Part shown: positions 47,150-59,059 of the stretch, in pieces
How the letters are laid out: every line of letters begins with the position of its first letter
Numbering within the stretch: position 1 is the first letter of the stretch
Source of the DNA: Homarus americanus
Lineage: Eukaryota; Arthropoda; Malacostraca; Decapoda; Nephropidae
Length of the DNA stretch: 64,000 nt
Direction: 5' to 3'
Assembly (NCBI RefSeq): GCF_018991925.1
Contig: NW_024737068.1
Location: 10,592,563 to 10,656,562, forward strand
Notes under the pieces: model-generated
What the model was told of the DNA's origin: nothing
What the model saw: only the letters and a program-made list of their open reading frames with translations
Databases searched by the model: none
Translations under genes and position numbers: made by a program

Positions 47150-48330
47150 ATAGTTATGTCCGAACCTGAACCCCAGAGAATTGGTATAGGAATTCCATCA
47201 CTGTAAACCTTTCAGATCAAGAGCTAAACTTTTTTGCCAAAGACTGCCTCTTTCTGACATTACTCGTGTTACGAAACAACCATCCTTCAGCATCAGCCTC
47301 ATGGAGTAATCTGTGATGTGATTTCCCACATTTCTTCTGTCCACTCAGGACATCACAAACTCTCCTCTGATAACAAGCCTTCACAACATGGCCTTCTTTA
47401 AGACACTTAAAGCAAATTTTATATCTTTTTAAAGGCTTTTTTTCTGAATTGATCATAGTAAGCAACGTTTTACAGTCTGCTTAACTATGACTGGCCGAGG
47501 AATGAATGCAAGACATGCCACCATTACCACTAGTATTTCCGTATCGTCAACTACTGCCAAAAATATATTTATCTGCTGCATTAAAGAAGCTATAGGTTCT
47601 TCAAATCTAAGGTTTTGAAGTTGCTGTTTCTCTTCGATCCGTTTTATTGCCTTAGCAGACTCACAAACATTGTTTGAAGTTTCAATACCAGCATCAACAC
47701 TCCCAGATACACCATGAATGTTAAATTTAGGGTCTGTGCTTCCCCTAGTTCGTATGTTTGAATCCATATACTGTACTCAAGAACTCTCTTCTCTCTCAAC
47801 AAAAACGATAGTAATTCCGGGAACAACTTGTTTGGATCTCTTACACTTTCAGCTATGATGACCCATTCACGTTTCTGAAAAGGAGGCAAAACCCTCTCAA
47901 TGTAACTCTCCATTGTTGCCAAGTTCATTTCCGATGCTAAAATTCATTTTCCGTAAGTCTAACCAGCCTTTTCTACCCGACCAACCATCTTTATGAAACT
48001 CTTGCTGTCACATTTCGATAGTTTCTTTAATGCTCTAAGGTTACACATTACTTCATCAAAAATCTTTCTACCGTTTCCATATATGGCATCTAGTCTTTTA
48101 AACATTTCCCCATAATCATTCTCAGCTTCTCTTACAGTGTTCAATACCCTCATCCGTCAGACATTGTCTTAGAGCAAATGGGTCTTTACCATAACTAAGA
48201 TTAATTAACCTTTCGAAATCTAACTTGAAATTTGGGTGTTCTTTAATGTCCCCGCCAAGCAAAGGGGTTCCAATGCTTTCACTTTAATTTTCGGTTTGTC
48301 AGGAGCTACACTTTTTTCCTGTCCTTCATT
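47150..48330 (-). pseudogene. BEL/Pao retrotransposon gag
   Basis: Minus-strand fragments in order: DFERLINLSYGKDPFALRQC (about 48,230), RLDAIYGNGRKIFDEVMCNL and KSFIKMVGRVEKAG (48,110-47,960), MESYIERVLPPFQKREWVII and LLSFLLREKRVLEY (47,920-47,790), and CFKCLKEGHVVKACYQ with CGKSHHRLLHEADAEG (47,430-47,270). These match the DUF1759-type capsid and paired zinc knuckles of BEL/Pao Gag. At least four frame changes are present. The direction is opposite to the LTR-type sequence on its left. Confidence 0.85.
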
Positions 48331-48499
48331 TCCTTTAACAAGCATAGTGTGACTCTCCCTTCTTCCATTCTACCGTATATTTCGGCTTGTAAATCGACCT
48401 AGTTTATAAGACAACTTCAATTATTTCAAATGAAATTGTCGATCTAGGCCTATACCTGGCAGGTAAGTTTATCTCCTAAACTGCCATTTGAAAGTTATG

Positions 48500-48845
48500 T
48501 CCTCTGTGTCAGCGAAGCTTTACTTTTACTTATCCTCTTCGCCACTGATCGGCATGTTAGCCGCTTGGGCGATCGGTCACGTCTCTGATTACTTTTCCTT
48601 TTCATTTATCTTCTTCACCAAAAGATCGGCTCGCTAGCCGCCCGGGCGATCGGTCACGTCTCTGTCACGCACTGTTGGCAAATACTGGGCATGCACCGGC
48701 TCCTGAATGTACCTGAACCCGCTCCAGTGTTGGTCAAGTCTTGTCTTGAAAGAGCTCACACTCGGTGCCGTCACAACACTCTCTGGTAGATTGTTCCAAG
48801 AGTTTACAACCCTCACTCCGAAAAAGTTTGCCCTCACGGTTTTCT
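48500..48845 (-). pseudogene. CR1-like LINE RT tail, minus-strand copy
   Basis: Reads RANFFGVRVVNSWNNLPESV and SFKTRLDQHWSGFRY from 48,837 down, then a 3' untranslated part. The same text, with differences, occurs at 55.2-55.45 kb on the plus strand (NFFGVRTVNSWSNLSESV), so both are copies of one LINE family. Its end shows TGGCGAAGAGGATAAGTAAA, matching the other copy's end. Confidence 0.85.
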
Positions 48846-49721
48846 GGACTTGCGGCTTGCCAACAATTACTTTTTAACAGTTCTCCCGTGTTTTTTTGTT
48901 TTTTTCAAAAGGGCAACTGGTATTGAGCTTAACCGAACGACGATGTTTTCACCGGTAGGCTTCTGTCACTTAGTACGGGGCTGCAACTTAATCCCAGAAC
49001 TCACGAATAAGTTTTACCTAACTGTAGCATTTTCAAAACATTAAAATATCTTTCGGTGTTAACTACTGTTTTCTTACAAACAAAAGTTACTGGGGTACAC
49101 GAATATGATGTAGGCAAATCAGCCGCATCGGAGCAAATGTTTTACTAAGGTGAGTAATGGCAATTTACTAGTGCTGATTGTTTTCGAAATTAATATTTAT
49201 GGCACATGATAAGCAAAGCATGTTTTACATTGCATTGACAGTATATGATAATACAGTGCACTTGCAGTGTACGGCAACCAGCACACGAACTCTTTTTACA
49301 GGTGTACTGCGCCTCTCTTCTTGACTTATATTACAGCTGCATAAATTCAAACCCATCGCGCTAAGGGTGTACTGTCACAGAAAACGATAACCAATTTGAA
49401 GGGATAACTCGTACGAGTATGTTGTATGTTTTTTACACGAATTACACCAGTGTCCGTGCATATAATCTTAAATCTGTTTACAGATAGTATTAAGGAAGAA
49501 CTCAAGGTCCACCCGGCAACAGTTCTGCTGGTCCACCTGGTAGCAAGATATGGCTTGCGCCTGTTCGTGTGATGCTGGAAAAATTGTCGTATCATCCTTT
49601 CCCTCCGTGAATCACGAGACTCACTAAGTTATCAAACAGAAGCATTCGTCAAGTTGACCCATAGAGAGATGGCACAGGGCGAAGTGGGGGGAGGGGGGAG
49701 TCTCTAAGAGTAGGGGGGTGC
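48846..49721. other. No gene recognised
   Basis: AT-rich sequence without recognised exon or repeat. G-rich text (GGGGGGAGGGGGGAG) occurs at 49,687-49,700. Confidence 0.4.
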
Positions 49722-50696
49722 TTGGCAAGTGACGGGATGGCAGTGAGGTGGGGTCAGGTTGTTAACCCCAACATTGTTATAATTTTACAGCTGACGTTTT
49801 TTAGGAAAGTCTTCGAGGTAGTAGATAATGACGAAAATTACGATGTTATTTACTTAGACTTTAGCAAAGAATTTGACAGAGTACCGCATAAGAGGCTTCC
49901 GAGAAAAGTTAAGGCTCATGGTATCGAGGGGAAAGTCTTAAATTGGATAAAATCATGGCTCACTGATAGAACGCAGAGGGTCAGCGTAGATGGTGTTAAA
50001 TCTGAGTGGGGCTGTGTAACCAGTGGGATTCCCCAGGGGTCAGTACTAGGCCCACTCTTGTTCATAATCTACATAAACGATCTAGATACTGGGATCAGCA
50101 GTGACATAAGCAAGTTTGCAGCGCTGTATGACAACATCAGAAGGGGAAAACTGCAACACCTCGGGCCAGATTTCCCGACATTGATCAGACGTGCCAGTGC
50201 CACAACACCCGACATGATCCTCTCTAACAACGAGGCCGTCCTGAACAGGCACGTTACCGCCGGACCCATCAGTACCAGTGATCACCTGCCAGTCGTCGTG
50301 GCGCTCTCATCCAATCCCATTATGATCCCCGCCAACATCAGGTCAAACCTCAAACGGGCAGACTGGGACTCCTTCAAGGAGTCTCTCAGTCTCAAGCAGG
50401 GGAGAAACCTGGAAGAAGCCAGCCCCAATGACATCGACGACGCGGTCGAACAATGGTATAAGGATGTAAATACGGAGACGGACAACAGCATCCCGACCAC
50501 CAGTTACAGGACCATTCCCCATCCTCACACTAGTCACCAGCTGAGGCAGCTCAGTGTCCAGTATGCTCACATGAGACAGCTAGCCAGTACCCGCGGGTGG
50601 ACACAGGAGCTGAGAGACCGGTACTCTTATTTCTTCTTCAATACGTATATAACATTACAAAAATACCAGTATCTTTATTCAGTAGCCAACATGTGA
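49722..50696 (+). pseudogene. Chimeric LINE frame: CR1-like RT piece followed by endonuclease piece of another LINE
   Basis: One open frame of 324 codons. Residues about 25-135 are a reverse-transcriptase core: [40 protein letters not shown] and YINDL. The frame stops being RT where the catalytic Tyr-Ala-Asp-Asp should come (KFAALYDN). From about 145 it reads [30 protein letters not shown] and a linker ([30 protein letters not shown]), which is the end of a Jockey-type endonuclease and its linker. In a LINE the endonuclease precedes the RT, so the order is reversed, and a second element has inserted into or been joined to the first. Confidence 0.85.
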
Positions 50697-52050
50697 CTGC
50701 CGTGGTAGGGAGGAGGTTACTGGCCTATAGGTGGGCAGCACCTAGTGATTTTGCAATTGTCCATGTGGATGTCGGCTGCTGCAGCTTTTTACCACGTCAT
50801 GCATCTCTGTCATCCCCCGACACACACACACGCGCGTCTATTTTTTTTACTGAAAGCTTTTGTTAAACAATTCACTCTCTAATGTCACTATGTCATTTTT
50901 TGTCCATTGTATATTTTCAGCCTGTGACTGCTGTAATTTTTCAATAAACACACACACCTAATAACGGGTGTGAAGAGAAGTCCCGCATGTGTAGCCTATT
51001 GTGTGCAGCCACACACACGGTGGTGAAATGGTGAAATACATCTAGAGTGCCAAGCATTATTAAGGTACAAGCTTTCACCTGCCGCAGCTGGCTAGCCCTC
51101 GTGGCGAGCAGGGAAGCAACTTGCGTAAGTTTTCCCATACCAGTACACAGCCTCCTCACCATCAAGAATCCTGCTGTCTCCTCGTGGCAACACACGGTAT
51201 CTGGGTGAAATGTGAGGTCTTGTACTTCAACACTACACAGACGTTGCATATACTGTATGTGCATTTTTTGATGCAAATGCACTGGAGAATACGTATCCTT
51301 CCAAAGAACACAGACACTTGATGAGGGACGAGGGAGGGGGGGGGGGCAGCACAGAGACTAGAGGGCCGGCCCGAGTTGAGTATAGTATCCTAGCTGGCAT
51401 GCTGACACACGCAAGGTTAGGAGCGTTATAGACACAGTCCACACCAACGTGACACCGTGAGTAATTAGAGGTAGTGGAGTGGGTGACCAACTGGGTCAGA
51501 GGTAAGGAGCCAACAGTCATACGATCACACCCAGCACTAAGATTCGATTTGAACTACACTTGAGCAACACCTTGTTTCGGGTAGAGCGAACAAACCCCAA
51601 CACCAAACAACACAGTTCCATCAATCAGTGAACTGAAATATAAACTCTTGCACTTGCATTGCCTATATAGTGTACATGCTGAATCAATGTAAAGGTGTTT
51701 AACGATTTACTGAATATCTATCTATCTATTACAAGTTATGTGTCGTGTCTTCATGGTGTCAGTATTGTAAAAAAAAAGAAAAAGAAACGTAAGTACAGTA
51801 AACAGAAGACACTCGCTTAAGCGGTTGCAAATCTTACTTTAGGAAATATTAACAGTTTCTCCACTCACAAAATAACTTCATGGTGTTCAAAGCTGATAAT
51901 AGTGAATGAATATCTCCGCCTCGTGTTGTTAGACTGCTGGTAACACTTATCATGATGTATAACATGCAAGATTTCTCGCGATACGTTAAATTTTTCGCTT
52001 TTGCAATGCTTTAATAAAAAAATTGAACAACGAATTATTAGAAGAAGTGA
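50697..52050. other. No gene recognised
   Basis: Mixed sequence with CA-rich words (50,819-50,832) and a 12-base G run near 51,333. No domain or splice-consistent exon identified. Confidence 0.4.
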
Positions 52051-52052
52051 AA

Positions 52053-52056
<4 letters not shown>

Positions 52057-52096
<40 letters not shown>
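52057..52096. repeat. (GA)n microsatellite
   Basis: An uninterrupted GA run of about 40 bases. Confidence 0.95.
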
Positions 52097-52100
<4 letters not shown>

Positions 52101-54016
52101 ACCTGACAGCTGCTCCTTCAAATGTCAACTGAATCACAGCTTTCCCCCTGACAGGCATAATTCCTTCTCATGCATAATGGAGCAACTACTGTGTTTAGGG
52201 CAAGACGTAGACACTGCCTCTTCTTCCTTCTATGATGTCTTAACAAGGGATAATCACTGTCCTGGCTCCAGCTCCTTGACGAATGGAGCGCTGTACAGGG
52301 GGCAATCGTTTGAAAAGAATTAGGCTAACGGCTGCTATTCTCATCTAGAGGTTATCACTGTCTGAAACTAAGAACTCAAACTATTACTGTTTTAAGCAAG
52401 ACAAATGACTACTAACCCAAATTATAACTGTTTTAAGGCAGACAAATGATACTAACTAAAATTTACTACAATTCTAAGCCAGGCAAATGATGACTAATCC
52501 AAATGTATTACAAATTTAAGCCAGAAATTGACTTCTAACTCAAATTTAGTAAAAATTTAAGCCAAACAAATAACTACAGTACAATCTTGAGCAATTACTT
52601 TGCTATTTTAGCCAGAGAGAGGACAGCTATCTTATCTAAACTCAACAAAGAGAAAGATCCTGTTGCCAGAAGAATTAGGTTAACCCCGATTTCCGAGTGT
52701 GTTTGGTAGACGAAAACTGGTACAGTATATATACAATACGAGGCTAGCGAGATGTACGTACGCTTGCTCCATAAAGAACACATTTCGCTTTTCTATTTTT
52801 GTACTCTTTCGTTTGTTCGTTATATCCACCGTTTATTGTATTATAAAGCGAAATACCAAAGCGTGGAAGGAGTAAACGGATTTGACTGTTGTAACAAGGA
52901 ACTACTGTAAATATTTTTATCGTGGTAATTATATGGTTAGTTGTGAGGCTGAAGAGAAGAGTTTGGCATTATTGAGGTTGCTAGCATTGTGATGGATTAT
53001 TATACAATATATTAATGTGAGGAAGCGTTTATCCAAGGGGGCACCAGGAAGCGTAGCCAGCCGTGTTAACCAGAGAAATTCTGGGGTCGTATTAACTGCT
53101 GAAGGCTTATGTAAAACATTCCTCGTAGTTGAAGATGTTATGAATGCACTCTACTTGTTAACTTGAGCAACAGTACTAAAGTTAACGTTCAAATATAGCT
53201 TCAAAATTATACTGAAATTGTACCCTAACTTAGGTATACAGTACAGTACGTTCACTTATCACTAGACCCCCCCCCCCAAACAGATATTTTGAAAGGATTC
53301 TCTACCATAATTTTGTCCGCTAACTGGTGTTAGGTACACGTATTTAGTTAAGGTACGTTACAGTCTCAGCGTAATATTGTGACATTAATTTTAGTGTTTA
53401 AACTTGGGTCAATCAGTTAATAGCCTCACTGTGTAATTTTAGTGACTATATTTTAGCGCCTTAACTTAAAATTAACTAGTTAAATGCACATCCTAGTAGC
53501 ATCTTCACTTACGAGGAACATTACTTGCGACCCCCCCGTGAATCTGAATTTACGTGGCACTGAACACACTTTCTCCGGTGGGTGAGTGGCACTGCGGGGC
53601 AGGAATGGCAATGCAGGCCGAGGAGGGGGTAGGGTGGTGGTGGCACTGCTGGCTGGGGGGGGGGGTGTCAATCACGCAAACTAGTATTATCTTATTGTCA
53701 TAGAGGTCGCTGGTACATCTGCTGGTTCTTACCATGTTTTTGTTCACACTTGCTAACCTACTCTGGTGGCTACATACACGTGACTCACAACTTTTTGTTT
53801 CTTGCTGTGTATATGTTGTATAAATATATGTATACTTGTATAAACTGTTACACATATACACACGTGACCCACAACTCTTGTTTCTTGTTATTGTATATGT
53901 TGTATAAATATGTATACTGACACACACACACACCTGCAAAATCCCTCAAGGTAATTTCCTACAAATAAAATCCCACAAGATATTTTCCTAGTCAAAATCC
54001 TACAAGACAATTACCT

Positions 54017-54017
<1 letters not shown>
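52097..54017. other. No gene recognised; homopolymer C and G runs
   Basis: AT-rich sequence in which CAAATGAYTACTAACYCAAA recurs four times between 52,400 and 52,580 as a loose tandem repeat of about 60 bases. A poly-C run lies at 53,265-53,277 and a poly-G run near 53,656. Two similar blocks with TGTATATGTTGTATAAATAT occur at 53,806 and 53,891. No gene supported. Confidence 0.45.

Positions 54018-54072
<55 letters not shown>
54018..54072. repeat. (GA)n microsatellite
   Basis: About 55 bases of GA repeat with one TA interruption. Confidence 0.95.
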
Positions 54073-54073
<1 letters not shown>

Positions 54074-54099
54074 ATTACACTGGTTAATACTATGTAAAA

Positions 54100-54565
54100 G
54101 AGACCTAACTTGAAATTGATCTAGCCTGTCCAGATTTAACTTAGCCCAACTTGAACGGACTTAGCCTAACCGAATTTGACCAAACTGAACTTGGCCTAAC
54201 CTAGTCTATCTTGACTTAGCTTAACTTGGCCTAGCCCAGCCTAACTTGACTTTAACCTAATGTAACCTATGCGAACCTAACTTAGCCAACGAAAAATAAC
54301 CGAACCGAACCTAACCTAATCCCCCCCGGTAGCGCTAGAATGATAGGATGAGGTTCCTAATCTTCACGAGATCCCAAACTTAACCTAACTTAACTTGACC
54401 TGACCTAACTTAACCTAGCTTACCTTAACTTGACCAAACCTAATCTATGAAAACTTAACCTAACCTAACTTAATCTAGCATATATTAACCTAACCAGACC
54501 TAACCTAACTTAATCAGACATAATTTAACAAAATTTTAATATAATGTAACTAAAGCCACCTTAAA
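54100..54565. repeat. Degenerate TAACCTAACTT tract (telomere-like words)
   Basis: About 450 bases dominated by AACCTAACTT, CCTAACCTAA and GACTTAGCC variants in one orientation, with one unrelated block (54,325-54,375). The words are close to the arthropod telomere unit (CCTAA) but perfect runs never exceed about three units. Confidence 0.75.
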
Positions 54566-54569
54566 CAGA

Positions 54570-55470
54570 CTGTGAAGAGCAAAAAGAAAGATCTGTCAGC
54601 TTCGAAAGTGGTCGAAAAAATGGCTACTAAGATTCAATGTCACGAAGTGTCAGAGGATGCACCTAGGTCGTATGAATGTAATGAGGCATATCACATGTCC
54701 CAACGGAACGAAGAAACTGCATTAATAGAGACAGAATGTGAAAAGGACCTGGGTGTGTATGTTGACAACGAACTGAAGTTCTCAGGCCACTGTCAGAAGG
54801 TGAATCAAGCAACTAAACTATTAGGTCTTCAAAGAAGGTCGTTCAGATATCTAGACGGTCCGTCCTTCGCAACGATCTTCAAAGAGTGAGGTGCTTCCCC
54901 GTTTGGAGTACTGTCACTCCGTCTGGTCTCCGAGATATGCTAGAGACTGTCAGTTGATCGAAAATTTTCAAAAGAGGACCACCAAACTGGTGCCTGCACT
55001 ACGGCACCTCAGTTACCCAGAGAGATTACAACGCCTGCAACTGCCTAGCTTATACTATAGGCAGGCGAGGGGTGACCAAATTGAAGTTTATAAACATCTC
55101 AAGAGGGCACTACTCAGTCGACTGTCCATACCTGAAGCTGGCGGACGCCTACCCAACTAGAGGTCACAGCTCAAGGTTGAAGAAGCCACAAGTCCAGAAA
55201 ATTGTGAGGGGTAACTTTTTCGGAGTAAGAACTGTAAACTCTTGGAGCAATCTGTCAGAGAGTGTTGCGGCGGCACCGAGTGTGAGCTTTCAAGACCAGA
55301 CTTGACCAACACTGGAGCAGGTACAGATACGGTGCACTCAGGAGCCATTGCATGCCCAGTACTTGCTAACAGTGCGTAACAGAGACGTGGCCGGGCACCG
55401 CCCAAGCGGCAAATGAGTTGATCAGTGGTGAAGAGGATAAACGTAATAAGTAAAAGTAGCTAACTAAGTC
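54570..55470 (+). pseudogene. CR1-like LINE, RT C-terminal half
   Basis: Successive frames read CEKDLGVYVDNELKFSGHCQ, then LPRLEYCHSVWSPRYARD and FQKRTTKLVPALRHLSYPER, RQARGDQIEVYKHL, and after a frameshift near 55,150 NFFGVRTVNSWSNLSESV. This is the thumb and C-terminal region of CR1-type reverse transcriptases. A TGA at 54,887-54,889 breaks the frame. It is 5' truncated within the CCTAA-like tract and ends before a SINE at 55.48 kb. Confidence 0.87.
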
Positions 55471-55478
55471 AAACTTAC

Positions 55479-55615
55479 ATGGGTGAGTGGATACAGTACT
55501 CACTTCTTGTCTTAAAGGGCGCTGGTTCACATCCGGAGCAACCCCAGCTGTGAATGGGTACCCAACTTTGCATGACTTCAGTACATGAAAAAGCCTAGTG
55601 TGTATACTAAGGAGC
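55479..55615 (+). mobile_element. tRNA-derived SINE, family 1, copy 3
   Basis: Plus strand: GGGTGAGTGGATACAGTACT (A-box side), GCTGGTTCACATCCGGAGC (B-box side, one base from GGTTCGAATCC), then AGCTGTGAATGGGTACCC and a body. It follows the 3' end of the LINE copy within about 10 bases. Confidence 0.7.
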
Positions 55616-56276
55616 GTGAATAGGTTAACAAGTTAGGCTCTACCTTAGAATAACTTATGTTTTATATCTAAGTGACGGAGTCTCAGTGTTTTTTGCGCTA
55701 TTTTTCACGTCATTTTAGTGTTTTCGCTAAGTCAACCAATTAGGTGCATAATTGTGACTTTGCTTATCGTGTGAACGTTGGTGTACCCAGACAGGTCGGT
55801 GGTCACGGTGACAAATTACCGTCACCATTAGTTTATGTTATGTCATCCACAGTAACAATGTCATTCATCATGAAGCAACCAGAGAATTTCACTTTTTCAA
55901 GGTCTTATCCATCAAGAGTAATAACACTGTGATGCTCTCGTTCCGGCGTCTTGGCAAGGGACCAGATGACCGGCCATTTGTCATGACTGCCATGTTGACA
56001 GTCAAGAAACAACGGTGGCAACTTGGATAGTGGCAGAACATGAACCGGTGGCACAATAAATGTTTTTGCATTGTTTTTTAATCACCCGGGGCCTAAGGGT
56101 TAAGTTCTAAAAACTATAAAGTCTATTTTCCCCTTTCTCATTCTCGGAGGATAACTTACGTGGCATAGATCAGTGAGGATTCTAATGATGGAATAACTAC
56201 ATTTAATATAGGTATAAGCCTATAAGCTAACCTGTAAAATACCTGATGACTTAACTGTGAGTGTTGGTGATGACAG
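55616..56276. other. No gene recognised
   Basis: AT-rich sequence between the SINE and the EGF exon; probably intron if the EGF exon is real. Confidence 0.4.
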
Positions 56277-56391
56277 AAGTCACTACAGGTGTGTCGATGC
56301 GAGAATGGCGGCACGTGTGATCCTGTGTCCGGAAACTGCACATGTCCACCTGGCGTATCTGGCGATCTGTGTCAAGACGGATGTCCTGCAG
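56277..56391 (+). CDS. EGF-like exon, Draper/MEGF type
   Basis: The translation VCRCENGGTCDPVSGNC then TCPPGVSGDLCQDGCPAG has the Cys spacing of the long EGF repeats (laminin-like) of Draper, MEGF10/11 and related scavenger receptors, which act as cell-surface engulfment receptors. The exon ends at a good donor (GCAG, then GTTAGTAAG) in phase 1. The start is either after CAG at 56,276 or after CTACAG at 56,288; both are in phase 0 and I cannot decide. No neighbouring EGF exon is visible, so the gene extends beyond large introns. The sequence is intact and GC-richer than its flanks. Confidence 0.65.
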
Positions 56392-56399
56392 GTTAGTAA

Positions 56400-57620
56400 G
56401 ACGGTGTTATTAAGGTGTATCCCTCCAAGTAAGTGATACTGATAATGTTTTTGTTTTGGATAAAATAATTTTTTAATATTTTTTCGCCATTGTATTTCTT
56501 CGTCTCTTTGTAAGGGTCTCGTTTTTCTTCTTTATACTATTTCATATAATTATTCTCTGTATTCTTCAATATATTTATATACTTATTGTATATTCTTGCT
56601 CATATCTATTTATTATATTAATCTTTTCTGGTGTACATAATTTAATAATTTCATATTCTATATATTTCTCTCTATAAGTACAGGTATATATCTTATATTT
56701 CTTTGCTTATATTTTCTAAGTCAATATTCTTTTCTTTACTTCATTTCTTCTTTCAGATACATTATTGTATTTTCTGAATTTCATGTCCTTACTTTCTCTC
56801 AATTATATCCTGTTCTAGTTCTATTCTAAATCATGGATTAGTCTGGGAAACCATGTCATTATTATTATAACACTTATTACTTACAACGGTAGCTTGCCAC
56901 ACCCAGATTTTTATTAGTCTATAACATATCTTAGTGAATTGTTATGAAGCGTGCTAGCAAGCTTCTAGGCACGTGAGTTACAATAGTTATTTTCTGAGAA
57001 CCAACGGGTAGAAGGAATAGAGCGGTGATACTCGTAGTTTACTAATTTAATATTTATTAACATATGGAGTGAACAAGATGTTAATTAAGTACACTCAGAC
57101 AAGACGGGACCACTGAGGTCTTACTTTACACACAGCAAAATAGATCTTCATTACTTATTACATCATTGAACAACTGTTTTAGTATTTCATTGTCAATACA
57201 GATGATTATATAACACACTCGACAAGATCCAAAATTAAACACATCCTGTTAGTTAGGAATGAACAACATGACACTTTAACTAGCATTCAGTGGTAGTACA
57301 CCTGGTTGGTGGACTCAACTCCTATAACACGGTACCACTGGTAACACCAACATCCATGGGTTCAATACTCAACCTGGGATAACTATATTTCTGCTAATTA
57401 TCCCCAATCATAGATACCATTACTGCTCAATACATATAACCAAGGTCAATGGGACGGACAAGACTGAGTCCACTGGTCGCGGCGACACAAACAGCCGAAG
57501 CTCGCTCGCTAGTCGTGCCCTGGGGTAGACTCGGTGCAGTATCTTCACAGTGTTTCCTGGGTAGACCTGTTCTCGGATTCTAATCTCGCCATATTAAAGA
57601 CATCCTTCTAGGACCATCTT
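56400..57620 (-). mobile_element. LTR-type sequence and leader, minus-strand copy
   Basis: The inverse complement of 56,930-57,600 matches 46,130-46,695 (same order of AGCAGAAATATAG, TATCCCAGGTT, TTAATAAATATT, CTACGAGTATCACC). The inverse complement of about 56,780-56,930 matches the A-rich leader near 46,720-46,850. It begins just downstream of the EGF exon and lies in its probable intron. Confidence 0.6.
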
Positions 57621-57825
57621 GCCCATAGGCGGTAGATGGAAATTGCAAGTTTAATTTTCATTCTATGTAAACTACAACTTTAAACATGTTGCAGGTGACA
57701 GCTGATGTACGTGAAGGCCAATGTAGAAGTGGCAGAACCTTTTGCAAGATTTAACAAGCAGCATGTTACTTCAGCCTCATCAGTTAAGTTACTTGTACAG
57801 TATATCTTAGCTAGTATGGTTATCC

Positions 57826-58785
57826 AATAAACCACTCAACACTGCTCCTACACTGGGCAGTGGAGGGTGTGTGTGTGTGTGTGTGTTGGGGGGGAGGGGC
57901 TTGTTGACTGTGTTTGAGGCCTAATAGGTCTGTGTGTGGACCTAGTAATCAGTGTGTGGGGCCTGGCAGACACTGTTGGAGGATTGTGTGTGTTGGAGGG
58001 CTCTGGAGGACTATCTGTAGACACTGATATTAGAGTAAAATTAATATTAGTTGTAGTGACAGTATAAATACACAGAACTGTATGCCTATTGGTTATTAGA
58101 GAAAATTAGTAGTAGTATAGTAGTAAACATAGCAAGTTAAGCAAGTTGTTGTGGGTGGGTTTCAACTAACTTTACTAACCATAACCTAACCTAAGATAAA
58201 CTATTCCAAAACATAAATTCAGTGTATTTTATTAGTCACTTACGTTAATTTTGAAGGAAGATAAAATTGACTTTGGTAAATAATTATATTTGAAAAATTA
58301 GTTTCTGTTATTTGTATAAAATTCGTTGTTTCGGATGGTATGTGGGTGTCTCGGGCAGCTTCGCTCACTGCACGCCCACACTAACTGAGCCCTTATTAAC
58401 TTTGTTTATTACATTGTACAGTATTATGTTTTATTGTATTGTTTTATTACATTAGGTTTGTGCATAGGTTAGATACGTGGAATTAATGTCAGTAGGGTAA
58501 TTTAAATAAAGTTTTATGTTTTAGCCAATCAGGATATGTTACGTCAGTATTTGGCGGTAGAAAGGTGACGTCGGTGACCAGCTGGTAGTCAATAGTCAGT
58601 CTAAGCACAGCTGTCTTAAACCACCCATAAACCACTCTACACTGTTCAACACTCGGCAGTGGAGGGTGTGTGGGGGTTCTGGCTGACTGTGTGTGATGGA
58701 GGGCTCTGGAGCACTGTGTGTGATGTAGAGCTCGGGAGTACTGAGTGGACAGATTGATCTTCGAGTAGAGGTAATATTAGTTGTA
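57826..58785. repeat. Two direct repeats about 800 bp apart
   Basis: The block starting AATAAACCACTCAACACTG (57,826) with GGCAGTGGAGGGTGTGTG, GGAGGGCTCTGGAG and TAATATTAGTTGTAGTG (to about 58,060) recurs with differences at 58,628-58,785. The first copy includes a (GT)n run. Between them lies AT-rich sequence ending in a promoter-like cluster. Their nature (element ends or local duplication) is unknown. Confidence 0.65.
58525..58572 (+). promoter_or_regulatory. Promoter-like cluster upstream of Myb/SANT exon
   Basis: Within 48 bases: CCAAT (58,525), TTACGTCA (58,539, CRE-like), TTTGGCGG (58,550, E2F-like) and TGACGTC (58,566, CRE). This density is unusual for the surrounding AT-rich sequence. 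It lies about 360 bases before the ATG at 58,929. Function is inferred from motif content only. Confidence 0.4.
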
Positions 58786-58928
58786 GTGGGTGGGTGGAGC
58801 GGCCCAAAAATGTTTGGGCGCGCCCCCACACACGCCGTCGTCCAACGGGCGTGCTTTGCCTTGTAGTAGGTGACAGTGACCAAGCGCCCGTTACCTAGCG
58901 CATAGCTGGTCTACTAGCAACACAATAC

Positions 58929-59044
58929 ATGAGGAAAAGAGAAGCCTGGGATGAAATTAATGCCTCATTCAACGCCAGCAACTCGGAACAACTCCCTCAC
59001 ACAGCCAAGCAGCTCAAGAGGAGCTATGAACACTTAAAAAGGAA
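58929..59044 (+). CDS. Myb/SANT-like DNA-binding domain, first coding exon
   Basis: ATG opens MRKREAWDEINASFNASNSE then AKQLKRSYEHLKR, matching the Myb/SANT-like (zeste/MADF-like) domain: a Trp helix, a Phe-Asn turn and a C-terminal Lys-Gln-Leu-Lys...Tyr-x-x-Leu-Lys-Arg helix. The frame is intact and ends at a strong donor, GGAA then GTAAGTAC, in phase 2. Proteins of this type are often accessory factors of Harbinger elements or domesticated nuclear regulators. The next exon is not identified. A short LTR element sits 11 bases inside the intron. The first domain helix may be partly missing. Confidence 0.65.
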
Positions 59045-59059
59045 GTAAGTACAGTATAT

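Noticed and set aside
54100..54565. A chromosome end or subtelomere
   Set aside because: Same reason: words close to CCTAA without long perfect arrays, and flanked by unrelated sequence.
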